Assembly (NCBI GenBank): GCA_907165275.2
Contig: OU015650.1
Location: 6,974,001 to 7,038,000, forward strand
Source of the DNA: Zygaena filipendulae
Lineage: Eukaryota; Arthropoda; Insecta; Lepidoptera; Zygaenidae
Reading direction: 5' to 3'
DNA length: 64,000 bases
A model generated the notes under the pieces. It was not told the origin of the DNA. It was given only the letters and a program-made list of their open reading frames with translations, and did not search any database. How positions within the stretch are numbered: position 1 is the stretch's first letter; each line of letters starts with the position of its first letter. Of this stretch, positions 10,401-19,850 are shown in pieces. The translations under genes were made by a program, and so were the position numbers.

Positions 10401-12350
10401 TCAACTTGGCATATTTTGTAAACACTGGTAGTAAGAAGTTAATAAACTAAAACTAAACTTTGTATAAATCTATAAATATTTTTTTTATTTTTCAGCAAGG
10501 TGGAGAATCCTCTGAGGAGAACGCAAGATTAGAAGTGTGTCTGGCACTTGTAAACAAATTTGAAACACTCACTAATGACTTGACAGATCTGAACAAACTC
10601 TTCATAAAGACAAAAGAACTTTGTGTAGCTGTTATTCCATTTTTGAACGGTAATACAACATTTTTAATTCTAAATCTAATATGTAAACACGGTGGAGAAG
10701 TGTGAGAAAAAAAGTCGACTTTTTCAAGAAAACTGATTGTGCTGTCAATCAGCCAACTCTGGGGTGTCGCGCGCTTAACACACAGACCCACATAAAACTG
10801 ACAGGTATTGCCTGTACAGTCGCTTTGTCTCTTTCTTCAACGGTTCTTTTTTTCTTTCTCCATACATTTTATTTATACTCTCTTTCTTCAACGGTTCTTT
10901 TTTTCTTTTTCCATACATTTTATTTATACTTATGATTGATGAAAGTTTTCTATGGTTATTACCAAGGCGAACATCTGTTGGAAGCACTCTGCATTGGCAC
11001 CACCAGAGAGCAGCAGGAGCAGTATGCGAATAAAGTACAAAAACGAATATATTCCGGGCAGGCCCGGCCCGATGAGGTGATGTCATTGCGCGAACACATC
11101 ACAAAACTACGCAAAAACCTGGAGAAGCTTGAAGATGAAGGATACGTGACCCGGGAGGACGGGTATCAGGCCCTAGTGACGTCCATCGCTCACGATCTAT
11201 GCAATAAAGGCAAATACAGGCGGTCGCAGAAGAGGGCGCTGTCGACGCTGCTGCGTACTAAGCAAAGTTTGATCGAGAAAACAAACTACTATGAGGAAAA
11301 GTGCAAGTCGTATGATCAGTACATAAAGTCATGTTTATCGAACCTTCATGCTGGCAAAAGGTACCTAAAAGACAACTGACCGTTTGGATATAAATAAAAT
11401 AATAAATTGAGAACCAAAAACACGTGATATTAAAGAGTCTTAAATATAAACTGAGGGTGACAAGTATAATTGAATTATCGACTTTAAAATCATAAGATTA
11501 TGGTCTATTTAAATTCATCTATACATATAAATAAAATTTATAAATCCAAATTAACAGCTTTTCACTAATGCATATGAAAGTATATACGGTACTTACATAA
11601 AAAAGCAATTTTTAAAAACTTTCTGTCTGTCTGTTTGTTCCGGGTAATCTCTGAAACGGCCGGACCAATTTTAACGGGACTTTGTCTGTCAGATAGCTGA
11701 TATTATAAGGAGTAACTCAGGCTACTTTTATTCCATAATTTCCGTGGGATCTCTGAAATTAACGCGAGTGAAACTGCAGGGCACAGCTAGTCATAAATAA
11801 GATTAAATAAAACCAATCTTATATTTTATCTACATCACAAGCTGTGAAAGCTTATGATCGTTATTTTTAACTGCAATAACAAAGTATTAAGATTTATTAC
11901 TATCCTCTAAAAAGCCCCTGCCAAGCCGTGCCCGCTAGTGTGTTATCACTGATTTATTGCTAAAAATCCGTACCTCTTTGCAGGAGCGTGCACGCCTATC
12001 TTAGAAAACCTGGAAAGAATGTCCAAAAATTAAAATCAAAATTAACTGCCAAGTATTCCGGCGCGAAATTATTGGAGAGGGGCGTGCTTTTGGAGATCGA
12101 CGGCCTCTCACCTTCGCAGTTCAAAAACGTCCAGTTCGAGATAACGCCGACGGACCTCAACGGCGTGTTCACGGTCAAAGGGAAATTCATGGGCATAGAG
12201 ATGGAGTCGATCGACTTGGACATCCAGGACCTGTTACAGAAACAGTACGAGGGCTGTGCTGTGATGGACATGTTTGGTAAAGCAAAGATCAACGTCAATT
12301 TACTGATATTTTTATTGAATAGCAAGTTTTACGGTAAGTCGTATTCGTGA
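382..12350 (+). CDS. Iqgap: IQGAP scaffold protein, 3' ten exons (5' end outside window)
   Basis: IQGAPs are cytoplasmic scaffolds that bind Rac/Cdc42, calmodulin and actin. Coding exons: 382-1461, 2339-3174, 3329-4191, 4534-4759, 5145-5309, 5490-5669, 6378-6518, 10496-10649, 10967-11360, 11984-12350. All have AG/GT borders and matching phases, and join into 1,468 residues plus stop. Numbering from the first codon seen: helical repeat region 1-480, WW-like segment about 500-530 (CPWIVCH to KWTTPKDF), IQ motifs about 565, 595 and 640 (each with KIQA), GAP-related domain about 800-1020 (LYNFGAYVRDEYLLLKLF, IVAPDAF), RasGAP C-terminal domain about 1350-1465 ending KFYGKSYS. The calponin-homology domain must lie upstream. 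Vertebrate IQGAP1 has four IQ motifs and about 1,650 residues. Two residues of the GAP signature are changed (see findings). Identification is from recognised motif order, not a search. Confidence 0.95.
1541..1810. repeat. 135-bp tandem duplication in IQGAP intron
   Basis: Two head-to-tail copies (1541-1675 and 1676-1810), each containing aaagctgaagcaacttcac and ggctacatgtgtaaatt, differing at only a few positions. Downstream (about 2040-2200) the same intron holds a 3'-truncated Helitron-like fragment. Confidence 0.9.
2038..2195 (+). mobile_element. Helitron-like fragment in IQGAP intron
   Basis: It begins near tactacttatattattataa and carries cgggaattcccgccggaact and cacggatgaaactga, the conserved body of the CTAG-ending Helitron-like family seen throughout this window. 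The 3' CTAG end is missing. Confidence 0.55.
2339..3174 (+). CDS. Iqgap: IQGAP window exon 2 (WW segment, IQ motifs 1-2)
   Basis: Acceptor acttgcag, donor gtatgc, ending in phase 0. It encodes the end of the helical repeats, a WW-like segment with Trp in CPWIVCH and in KWTTP, then two IQ motifs (VVKIQALSRGYLVRKKL and IIKIQAWWRSIVIKRKY) that should bind calmodulin or light chains. Confidence 0.92.
3329..4191 (+). CDS. Iqgap: IQGAP window exon 3 (IQ motif 3, start of GAP-related domain)
   Basis: Acceptor ctgtttcag, donor gtgagt, ending in phase 2. It opens with a third IQ motif (KIIKIQALWRGRRARRAF), continues through a coiled linker (about 690-720) and enters the GAP-related domain (LYNFGAYVRDEYLLLKLFRF, then PVEIYKMWRNE). 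Confidence 0.93.
4225..4320 (+). mobile_element. Possible non-LTR retrotransposon 3' tail
   Basis: The motif tttgtgttgtgccaaatag followed by ttattttcaatttcaat resembles the 3' tail (gtgtcaaataaagttttttcaa...) inside the hAT-like element at 19.8 kb. It is short and diverged and lies in an IQGAP intron; the rest of the 4192-4533 intron is plain AT-rich sequence. Confidence 0.35.
4534..4759 (+). CDS. Iqgap: IQGAP window exon 4 (GAP-related domain)
   Basis: Acceptor ttttcttag, donor gtaaaa. The first base completes TCA (Ser). It encodes SKLPYTVTQEEAL through CTPEKDILK, the middle of the GAP-related domain. The line-up with IQGAP family sequence is close and uninterrupted. Confidence 0.92.
5145..5309 (+). 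CDS. Iqgap: IQGAP window exon 5 (GAP signature)
   Basis: Acceptor gtttttag, donor gtaagt, both ends in phase 0. It encodes VIGNFVYYQFLNSAIVAPDAF, the block holding the RasGAP/IQGAP signature. Where IQGAPs normally have Arg and Pro, this exon has Gln (codon 5169-5171) and Ser (codon 5181-5183). Confidence 0.92.
5490..5669 (+). CDS. Iqgap: IQGAP window exon 6 (after GAP domain)
   Basis: Sixty codons between acceptor taactacag and donor gtgacc, in phase 0. There is no in-frame ATG, so it is easily missed by ORF calling. It reads FGEESSHLRCLNPFIVECHE, then VDEYTEFTLLHHPHIYMTVQ, matching the IQGAP segment around the typical NVDEY motif. Confidence 0.9.
5670..6377. other. Iqgap: IQGAP intron with repeat remnants
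   Basis: At about 5790-5850 it holds a reversed copy of the family recognised by ACCGACTTCCAAAAAGGAGG. The remainder is unassigned. A perfect RNA polymerase III B-box sequence occurs on the minus strand at 6203-6213, but no tRNA fold surrounds it. The open frames at 5788-6165 and 6143-6358 (minus) have no recognisable product. Confidence 0.5.
6378..6518 (+). CDS. Iqgap: IQGAP window exon 7
   Basis: Forty-seven codons from acceptor ggttcag to donor gtgagc, in phase 0. It reads EIVDTHALLVEYLDVIAPDP, then DRLNELLDDLGDVPSIAQL. This matches the IQGAP block with IAPE...HELLDDLGEVP. It is much richer in G+C than the flanking introns. Confidence 0.92.
7191..7404 (-). mobile_element. Helitron-like non-autonomous element
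   Basis: Read on the minus strand it starts TCCTACTAATATTATAAA and ends with the cccgcggggcacagct-type terminus. A simple CATCCAAA-type repeat lies near its 5' side. TC at the 5' end and insertion between A and T follow the known Helitron rule. It is intronic in IQGAP. Confidence 0.65.
7475..7715. mobile_element. MITE copy with paired TGACGTCA (family A)
   Basis: It shares the core gataaagcgtattaaacttt, gggggctcgtgacgtcac and atacgtgtccaatatttttt with copies at 24.6, 34.1, 39.8 and 57.2 kb. Inside, CGTGACGTCACTAAC and GTTAGTGACGTCACG form a perfect 15-bp inverted repeat. The ends are degraded. Confidence 0.6.
9029..9852. mobile_element. TIR element GGCCGCGCGCACTTTGGA
   Basis: Left end ggccgcgcgcactttggac, right end tccaaagtgcgcgcggcc. 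It is flanked by TTA on the left and TAA on the right, which fits a TA duplication. The ends are strongly GC-rich against an AT-rich body. No transposase frame is present. A Helitron-like copy (9306-9538) is nested inside, so this element is older. Confidence 0.7.
9306..9538 (-). mobile_element. Helitron-like element nested in TIR element
   Basis: The minus-strand copy carries gccccacggtttcacccgcg, a body ending caatattagtagg and a (CATC)n/(CATA)n microsatellite at about 9467-9508. It is close in sequence to the copies at 32114-32320 and 47300-47507. Confidence 0.65.
9908..10144. mobile_element. 237-bp MITE, TIR GGACRYAGATAAGCAATA (copy 1)
   Basis: Left end ggacgcagataagcaata, right end tattgcttatctatgtcc. 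It is flanked by direct AATA at 9904-9907 and 10145-10148. A closely similar inverted copy lies at 13395-13629 and also has a 4-bp duplication. There is no coding capacity. Confidence 0.8.
10496..10649 (+). CDS. Iqgap: IQGAP window exon 8
   Basis: Acceptor tttttcag, donor gtaata, ending in phase 1. It encodes ENARLEVCLALVNKFE, then LNKLFIKTKELCVAVIPF, matching the IQGAP segment between the GAP-related and C-terminal domains. It is separated from exon 7 by a 4-kb, transposon-filled intron. Confidence 0.88.
10828..10930 (+). repeat. 51-bp tandem duplication in IQGAP intron
   Basis: Two copies of a pyrimidine-rich unit beginning tctctttcttcaacgg and ending cattttatttatac lie just upstream of the acceptor at 10966. 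The duplication doubles the polypyrimidine content of this short intron. Confidence 0.85.
10967..11360 (+). CDS. Iqgap: IQGAP window exon 9
   Basis: Acceptor attaccaag, donor gtacct. It completes GGC (Gly) and ends in phase 2. It encodes the charged helical stretch GEHLLEAL through YYEEKCKSYDQYIKSCLSNL, equivalent to the IQGAP region just before the C-terminal domain. Without splicing it would reach a stop at 11377-11379, but the phase-2 donor leads exactly into the next exon. Confidence 0.9.
11518..11790 (+). mobile_element. Helitron-like element, 273 bp
   Basis: It starts A|TCTATACATATAAATAAA and ends gggcacagctag|T. TC...CTAG between A and T is the Helitron insertion signature. A related copy lies at 44284-44587. 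It is in the last IQGAP intron (11361-11983), with nothing else evident there. Confidence 0.7.
11984..12350 (+). CDS. Iqgap: IQGAP terminal exon (RasGAP C-terminal domain)
   Basis: Acceptor tacctctttgcag. The first base completes AGG (Arg). It encodes the RasGAP C-terminal domain (LERGVLLEIDGL, FEITPTDLNGVF, AKINVNLLIFLLNSKFYGKS) and stops at TGA 12348-12350. Human IQGAP1 ends KKFYGK, so KFYGKSYS-stop is taken as the true C-terminus, although gtaagt at 12334 could act as a donor (see rejected). Confidence 0.93.
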
Positions 12351-13394
12351 ATATAAATAATTAATGTAGGTAAAGCGGTTGTTTATGTGACTCGTCTCTC
12401 TAACAATGAGATTTTAAAAAGTGACCAAAAATTACCAAAAAATTCCATGACAATTACCTATTAACTTTAAAAGCAATTATTATTGCCAATACACTCAACT
12501 TTTACTTTTATTTATAATACTCGTAGGAATTATTGCGTTCGAACTTCAAACTCCCAAAGCCGCAGGCGGTTAGAATTAGGTATGTATCTGTTCTTATTTT
12601 CAAACGAATTTTTCGTAGTATTATAAGTAGTTAGTGTCACAAAAATCTTTCCAATTATCTGGCCAACCTAGACCCGCTTAGCAACTTTCTACGCTCAGGG
12701 AACTTTCAGTTTTCACTTCCATTTTGATAAAAAACTACCTACAAGCTTTCTTTGCCTTACTTTCAAATATTTTCATTAGTTTTTCAGTTATTTCGTCAGT
12801 CATTAAAAAATAACATCGTTCAATAACATCATTTTTTTATATAATTTGGTATAAATCAACGAAAGCGACCTGTTTGTCCTTTTTTTTACTGAAAATTAGG
12901 GTTCTTTTTCACCTCAGAATTTTAGAGTAGGCTTTTAAAGGTGGTCAATTTATTATAGCAAAATCAGAAATTACAGGGATTTTGAGTTAGATCACTATAA
13001 GGGTGCGATATGCTTGATTAATTTTATTTTAATCTATATGAATTTAAAATATCGTCAAACTTAGGGATGTGTTCAAAAACACCAGCGTTGGACTGTTGTC
13101 TTACTGTTTTGGTAACTACTGACCGGCGTGCATTTGTGTACGTAACTTGAAAGGTCAAGTTTTCACTTAATTAGTTTTCGATCACAACCCAAACCTAATT
13201 ATTCATTAATAATTTTTTTTTAACAATGTAATCAATATTATTTACGAATATGTGACAATCAGTATTTAATTGGTTTTATTTGTTGTGCTAGTAGGACTAC
13301 GTGATATTTACACACATTTTAAGTTTTATTGTTAAAATAAAGGAGGCTATATCATTTGAATGTTTAAGTGATTTTATTTTTATGAGATATAAGT
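12351..13394. other. Intergenic, IQGAP 3' flank
   Basis: AT-rich sequence with no recognisable gene or bounded repeat. An exon-like stretch at 12527-12585 (acceptor tcgtag, donor gtatgt) is discussed under rejected observations. The IQGAP 3' UTR presumably begins here; no polyadenylation site close to the stop codon could be assigned. Confidence 0.5.
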
Positions 13395-13629
13395 GGACAT
13401 AGATAAGCAATAGTGTATTAACCCACACTGGAGAAATTTTGAGTAAATCGTGTTTTAAAAGTATAGCGCCATTTTGTGTCAACATTTTTTATGTTCAATA
13501 TTTAGTTGCATATTTAAGGAATGTAATAAGGTAAACACATAATTAAAAAACGTTCCTTAACTCTCAATAAATCTTTCTGAATCAATAACTTAATTTTGTG
13601 GATTAACATGTTATTGCTTATCTGCGTCC
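13395..13629. mobile_element. 235-bp MITE, TIR GGACRYAGATAAGCAATA (copy 2)
   Basis: Inverted relative to the copy at 9908-10144, with ends ggacatagataagcaatag and cttatctgcgtcc. Direct AAGT flanks it at 13391-13394 and 13630-13633, supporting a 4-bp target-site duplication for the family. Confidence 0.8.
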
Positions 13630-13819
13630 AAGTTTCCTTTGATAAGTAGAGATGTTGAGACCATTACTTTTTTCTTTGTTGTAATAATTTATATTTTGTT
13701 GTAAAGATGCATTAACAACAGGATATTACACCTTCTTTTAAAAACTCTTTTAAATTAATCCTGAGATCGTAATGGACCAGTGGAATTTTTAATTCAATTT
13801 TATAAAACCGAAAAAACTT

Positions 13820-14070
13820 AAGACCTAAACTAAAATAAATGATTTTGAATTTTCGTGCTGAAACATTAGCCGCCATGATTTCAACTCGTGACGTCACTTC
13901 GTTTGTAAACAATACGACTGCGAAAGAGATAGTGTATGTTCCGATACACACTTCGGGCACTGTTCGGTTGGTAAACGAACGGTTTCCCAGTGTACATATC
14001 AGAACACACCTTGGATTGTATACTAACGGAGTGACGTCACCATTATGTACCACCAGTAACAATGTATAAT
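13820..14070. repeat. Segment with paired TGACGTCA sites
   Basis: It contains ctcgtgacgtcacttcg near 13890 and gagtgacgtcaccatta near 14030 around a partly self-complementary centre. It resembles the other TGACGTCA-bearing MITEs, but no terminal inverted repeat or duplication could be placed. The open frames on both strands here look fortuitous. Confidence 0.4.
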
Positions 14071-14252
14071 ATGTATAATGTGTAACAAAAACCTAACATA
14101 CTGTGTTGGCAACATTAACTTCGTTTAGCGATTTTTTTTAACATCAAGCTACTCCTCGAAGTGCATAGTATCAGAAAGAATAAGAATTAATGACCGCCTT
14201 ACACTTCCATAAGTAGTAAGTATGTTCAGCTTACCACCATCTTAGTTACTTA

Positions 14253-17200
14253 TAGTCGGGGTTTTATTGGTCGCAACCTTGACACTTTTGTATCAAAGGA
14301 CTCCGCTTGGAACAGTTGATCCTTGGGTTAAACTAAGCTGATTTAGACCGGGTGACACGAGGTACCCCCCCTCCCTTGCCCAGGGGAGGGGGGTGAAGAG
14401 TACTTCGCCCGCGTTGCAGTCTGCGCTCGATTTCTGCCCACATATAGCTACTAGGTCAAGTTTGGTATCGTTTTCATATAAATCGAGGACGAGGGTTTCA
14501 TTTCTGGAATAAACTTTTTGCCCGTCCATAGAAAAAAACCGAGCAACTGGCAAAAACAAAAAAAAATAAAAAAATAAATTTCGGAATATCGTCGCTAAGA
14601 ATTATACTACGAGTAATTTCACCACATAAAAAATATAGTGTTATAGCCCCTTTATTCTTAAATATAAAAAAAATTATTTGAAAAACCTCTTTTAAGTATA
14701 AGTGTGTTAAAAAAAATATTTTACATAGCACGGCGGGACCAAATTTCTTAAACGAAATTTTAAAAAACTCAAATATTTGCTTTAACATTTTGCCCAGACT
14801 GCTAGACTGGCATTGTTTTTGAACAACATAATATATGTGACTTAAATATGAACACAAACATAATATTAAATTATTATTTATTCATATTTAAATAAAAATT
14901 GCACCATTATTGACAGTTTCGACTACATCTGCAAAGATCTGTACACTTATAACGCAGTTACATCTATGTGTACGCTGTACTTAGCATTTGCATCTAATTA
15001 ATCCAATAAGTTAATTAAGACAGGGTGACATGCGGAACCCCCCTAGCGGGTGGGCAGGGGAGGGGGTGGAAAATGCATCATCCGCGACGCAATCCGCGCT
15101 CGATTTTTGCCTCTATATGGCTACTAGGTCGAGTTTGGTGTGGTTTTCGTGTAATTCGAGGACGCGGGTTTTACTTCTGGAATAAACCTTTGCCTATCCA
15201 TAGAAAAAAACCGAGTAACAGGTAAAACAAAAAAATAAACAAAATTAAATTCGGAATATCGTCGCTCAAAATTATACCATAAGTAATTTCACTAAACAAA
15301 AAATTAGTCCCTTTATTCTAAAATATAAAAAAAAAATACTAAATACAACATCTTTTAAGTATAAGTATGTGGAAAATATTTTTTATAGCGCGCTAAATTT
15401 TCTTCTGTCATGGTATTGCAGCTTCTAATTCCTATACTTAAATTTTCTTCCATAGAACCTGAGAAAGCAGAAGTAACAGCAAAGTTTCCCGCCTTTACTG
15501 GTTGTGTCTTTTTTGCGGTTAAGGAAAAAAGAGTGTCTTTGAAACCATGATGTGCATATCTAACAGCTACTGAGGGTTTCAAATTAGAAATACAAGGGGA
15601 TATTGCCCAGCCCTCGAGCTTACCCAAAACTAGAAACATCAATTGTCACTGCTATGTATGACAAGTACCTAAGTAAAAAAGGACAGAGCAGACCAACTGT
15701 AATTAAAGCCAGTACCTATCCTATAAAATTTAAATAATAGTTTGGATTTTACGACGTTTTTTAAATCGGAAGCAGTGCATATTTTTATCTTTTAACATTC
15801 AACTCAAAACTTGGAATCAACGACAGTGATTGCATCATTGTTTAATTGTTAATCACAGATCAGGCTTTTGCACGGATGTGACCAACTGAATAAAACAATT
15901 ATTCACGAAAAAGGATCGAAGCATTGAAAACATATTGCCGGCTAAAGATTCTTTATATCAACATTAGCTTTGAGCGGTGTACTAAGGAGGACATGCGTGG
16001 GAACAACTTCTTGTACCGCATCAAGATATAAGAAGGATATGGATCCTTCTAATAGGTTAGTGAAAACCAAATTCAGGAACCCGTATGGACTAGCTTGCTC
16101 CTAGCTTCTAGAGCACGTTTTGAATTCATTCGGTTAAATGCTAAGTGCAGTGTACAACTAGATAAATGCAACTGCGTAAAAATTCACAAAGTTTACAGAG
16201 CTTTGCGGGTGTTGTGGAAAGTGTCAGTGAAAGTGCATTTTTAATTTAAATATTGATAAATAATAAATTAATAATTATCTTTGATTCATGTTTAAGTCTG
16301 TTGTTAATTGATTTACTTTTTTACTCCGACTGCTAGACTGGGAATGTTTGAAAACGAGTTAATTGGTTTGTTTTTTAAATTCCGCGTTAAGGAATTCAGT
16401 CTCGTTGCTCTATGTAAAAATTTTAAACTTAAAGATGTTCTAGTAACACTTTTATATTCTACACTAAAGGGGTTACAATACCTGCAATATTTTTTGTATA
16501 CTGAAATTACTCATACTATAATTCTGAGCAACGATATTCCGATTTTTTTTTTTGTTTTTTCCCGTTACTCTGTTTTTTTATAGAGAGGTAAAAGGTTTAT
16601 TATAGAAATAAAACCCTTATCGTTGAATTATACGAAAACGCCACCAAACTTGACCTAGCAGCCATATAGAGGTAAAAATCGAGCGCGGATTGCGTCGCGG
16701 ATGATGCATTTTCCACCCCCTCCTCTGCCCATCCGCTGCGGGGGGTTCTGCATGTCACCCTGTCTTAATTAACTTATTGGATTAATTAGATGCAAATGCT
16801 AAGTACAGCGTACACATAGATGTAACTGCGTTATAAGTGTACAGATCTTTGCAGATGTAGTCGAAACTGTCAATAATGGTGCAATTTTTATTTAAATATG
16901 AATAAATAATAAATTAATATTATATTTGTGTTCATGTTTAAGTCACATATATTATAGTGTTCAAAAACAATGCCAGTCTAGCAGTCTGGGCAAAAAGTTA
17001 AAGCATTTATTTGAGATTTTTTAAATTTCATTTAAGAAATTCGGTCCCGCCGTGCTATGTAAAATATTTTTTTTAACACACTTATACTTAAAAGATGTTT
17101 TTCAAATATTTTTTTTTATATTTGAGAATAAAGGGGCTATAACATTATATTTTTTATATGGTGAAATTACTCGTAGTATAATTCTTAGCGACGATATTCC

Positions 17201-17541
17201 GAATTTTATTTTTTAATTTTTTTTTGTTTTTGCCAGTTGCTCGGTTTTTTTCTATGGACGGGCAAAAAGTTTATTCCAGAAATGAAACCCTCGTCCTCGA
17301 TTTATATGAAAACGATACCAAACTCGACCTAGTTGCTATATGTGGGCAGAAATCGAGCGTAGTCTGCGACGCGGGCGATGGACTCTTTCCCCCCCTCCCC
17401 TGCCCATCCCAGGGGGGGCTCCTCGTGTCACCCGGTCTAAATCAGCTTAGTTTGACCCAAGGATCAACTGTTCCAAGCGGCGTCCTTTGAGACAAAAATG
17501 CAAGGTACCCCTATACCGAATGACCAATAAAACCCCTACTA
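14253..17541. mobile_element. 3.3-kb foldback element with long inverted arms
   Basis: The two arms (about 14253-15360 and about 16310-17541) are inverted copies. The outer ends share ggggttttattgg and ccgcttggaacagttgatcc. The outermost TAGT...ACTA ends are flanked by direct TTA (14250-14252 and 17542-17544), as in PIF/Harbinger-like elements. A 350-bp module occurs twice within each arm, and part of the arm (aaatgctaagtgcagtg, near 16135) recurs in the spacer. Mirror-image frames of 88 codons lie in the arms (14293-14559 minus, 17224-17490 plus). No transposase is recognised. Confidence 0.8.
15355..15642 (-). CDS. Unrecognised 95-codon frame in foldback spacer
   Basis: Minus-strand open frame in the single-copy centre of the foldback element. 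The composition is protein-like (GKLEGWAISPCISNLKPSVA, then KKTQPVKAGNFAVTSAFSGS), not low-complexity, but I recognise no family. It may be a relic of an element-encoded protein or a captured host fragment. It lacks obvious splice context. Function unknown; it may not be expressed. Confidence 0.2.
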   Translation of the reverse strand: MMFLVLGKLEGWAISPCISNLKPSVAVRYAHHGFKDTLFSLTAKKTQPVKAGNFAVTSAFSGSMEENLSIGIRSCNTMTEENLARYKKYFPHTYT

Positions 17542-17989
17542 TTAATCGAAAAGTAGACAGCAACGCCAAACGGTTACGTCCGTAAGTAAGTTCAACAATA
17601 CATTTCTTCACCCTACTTGTCGGCCGCCGTCCACACAAGTAGTAAGTGGGCGGGTGTACGCGCCACAGCTGTCCTGACTAAAAAATACATAAATTATATA
17701 ATTTTTTTTTCAAGTCAATTTTAAAGATATATGGCCTACCAGGGGCGGATCCAGGATTTGGTTGAGGGGGAGGCAATTTGGTTGCACCATGAAATTTTTT
17801 GAATTAACAGGATAGACAAAAAAGTCCATTAATAAAATTTAAGTGCTTCATATTGAGAGCATCTGAATTGAGCTTATGTATGTATTATATTATCTGTGTG
17901 TATGTTTCGCGATTTTTTAACCGACTTCCAAAAAGGAGGAGGTTACGCATTCGGCTGTATGTTTTTTTTTTTATATTACTCGAAGCTAG

Positions 17990-18560
17990 GGTTGGAACGA
18001 TTTCGAAAATTCATTTTTTGTTTGAAAGCGTATACTCCCAATTAGGTCCTATTGCCACCAAGTGGGATCTGATGATGGGATCTTATGGTTTAAGAATCTT
18101 TATTATCCTCAAAAGATCTTGGGAAAATCGTGGGAACTCTTCAAAAATAATAGGCGATTTGGGTATTTTTTATAGTAAATCGTTCATTTGCTTTCGGAAA
18201 GCAAAATTTGAAGAAGTGGAACTGATCATGAAGACCACAAGTGTTCATCGGAACTACTCAACAATAATACGTATTTCACGGGTTTCGATTGGACCGATTT
18301 AGAAAATTGATTTTGTTGTTTGAAAGGGTATACTCCCAAGTTGGTCCCATTGTCACCAAATCGAGAACCTGATGATGGAATCATGGAGAAATCAAGAGAA
18401 CTCTTCAAAAATTACAGACACACCTATAGCGATTTTTGTATTTTTTATAGTAAATCGTTTATTTGCTTTTGGAAAGCAAAATTTGAAGAAGTGAAACTGA
18501 TGATGAAGACCACAGATGGTCATCGGAACTACTCAATAAAAGGTATTTCACGAGTTCCGA
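17990..18560. repeat. Internal ~275-bp direct repeats of hAT-like element
   Basis: Units containing gtaaatcgttcatttgctttc, ttgaagaagtggaactgat and catcggaactactcaa occur twice in tandem. The matching unit occurs in the inverted copy (about 50100-50700), and a partial single copy sits at about 54800-55310. The open frames across them are repeat-derived and not considered genes. Confidence 0.7.
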
Positions 18561-19589
18561 TTCGTTAACTTTAATATGGTTCCTAAATAATTTATGCTCG
18601 TCACAATGTATATGGTAAAGTGGAACTGATGATGACGTACCAGGAGAACTCCTCAACAATCAACGTCCCTGTCGTCCCGTCGGTAAAAGCAGTATTTTGT
18701 AAAAGGCGATGAGCAATTGACATTAGGCTATTGTAACTTAGATAAATTACAAACGGACTCACTTGAAAGCAAGACATAAACAAAATTTTAACAAAAAAAT
18801 TAAAACTGACTTCCAACAACACAAAACTAAAAAGCTAAAAATAACAAAATATCGATTTTATCCAACAGACAAAATACACGTAAGTTTATTTTTGGTAGTT
18901 ATTACCAGTAGTTATTATACCAGTACTAGTAGTTATTATTGGTTTATTCTACCACTTGTATTATTATTTGAAGTTGTCTACTATTATTATTTGAAGTCGG
19001 TGACAAGCCAAATATGGCGTAGGTACATGGGCTAAGTCCAGTCCCGCCACGAGTTCGTTGTGAGCTGAACAACCCAAGTGGGTAGACGTAAGCGGGCTTG
19101 GCACCGAATTTAAATCAAAAAGTGGTAGCACAAACCAACAATAGTATTACATGTGTTTTTGTCTGATGGATTAAGTCGGTATTTTGTTATTTTTAGCTTT
19201 TTAGTTTTATGTTTTTCATATTTAAAAAAAATGTGGTGTCGAAAACGATAGAGCTTAGGTAGGTATAGCGGTTTTTGAGTACGATTCTCTGTAAAATCAA
19301 AGTTTTTTTAGTATTTCATTATTTTCAACTTGTACTTTCATGCATAAAATAATCTACATGGAAGCTACAACAGATAAAAGTAAAAAATGAAAAATTTACG
19401 TTCCAGCGAATCTGACCTAAATTAACAACTTTAAATTAAAATTTTGTAGGTTTGTATCTATAAAGTGATAGGAAAATAATGGGATGTGTTATGGTTAATA
19501 GCGATTTTTTTACTAAACTGAGGAAAAATACCATCAGAGGTGCACATGTGATGTGATAAAAACGTGTTTCGTGATCAGAAGAACAAAGA

Positions 19590-19850
19590 ACTACCTAACT
19601 ACCTGACGTAGCTTCACGACCGACATAAAGCAATCTGAAACTTTCTTTGAAGTAAGTCGGTGATTTGGGATCCCTCAGCACTTTAAAGATGGTACAAAGA
19701 ATATGTGTAGTGCGCCTGGCGAATATGTAAACCACACACATTTTGCAGCCGCTCCAACTTATCGCGTTACTATGTCTAGTTGTTGTATACGTATGCTGTA
19801 CATCTTTGTGTTGTGTCAAATAAAGTTTTTTCAATTTCAATTACTCTTCT
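19590..19850 (+). mobile_element. Non-LTR retrotransposon 3' tail inside hAT-like element
   Basis: It ends ttgtgtcaaataaagttttt and tcaatttcaatt, a terminal polyadenylation-like tail of lepidopteran LINEs. The inverted hAT-like copy carries the same insert (48845-49110), so the insertion predates amplification of the element. The 81-codon minus-strand frame here is not assigned a function. Confidence 0.45.

Larger units (their letters stand above)
6519..10495. other. Iqgap: 4-kb IQGAP intron filled with transposons
   Basis: It contains the Helitron-like copies at 7191-7404 and 9306-9538, the family A MITE at 7475-7715, a GGCCGCGCGCAC inverted-repeat element at 9029-9852 and a 237-bp MITE at 9908-10144. 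From 7720 to 9028 I see only AT-rich unique sequence and a 26-bp hairpin (cccacccttgt/acaagggtggg, 8896-8921). Confidence 0.7.

Noticed and set aside
12527..12585. Exon-like stretch after IQGAP (acceptor tcgtag; frame ELLRSNFKLPKPQAVRIR; donor gtatgt), or an alternative IQGAP last exon ending TAG at 12571-12573.
   Set aside because: The read-through C-terminus KFYGKSYS matches the known IQGAP end. The spliced alternative would add an unfamiliar tail, and no partner exon for the other frame was found.
18226..18568. Frames mirrored at 50119-50461 that could look like a conserved small gene family.
   Set aside because: They are conserved because they sit in two recent copies of one transposon, and the frames follow its direct repeats.
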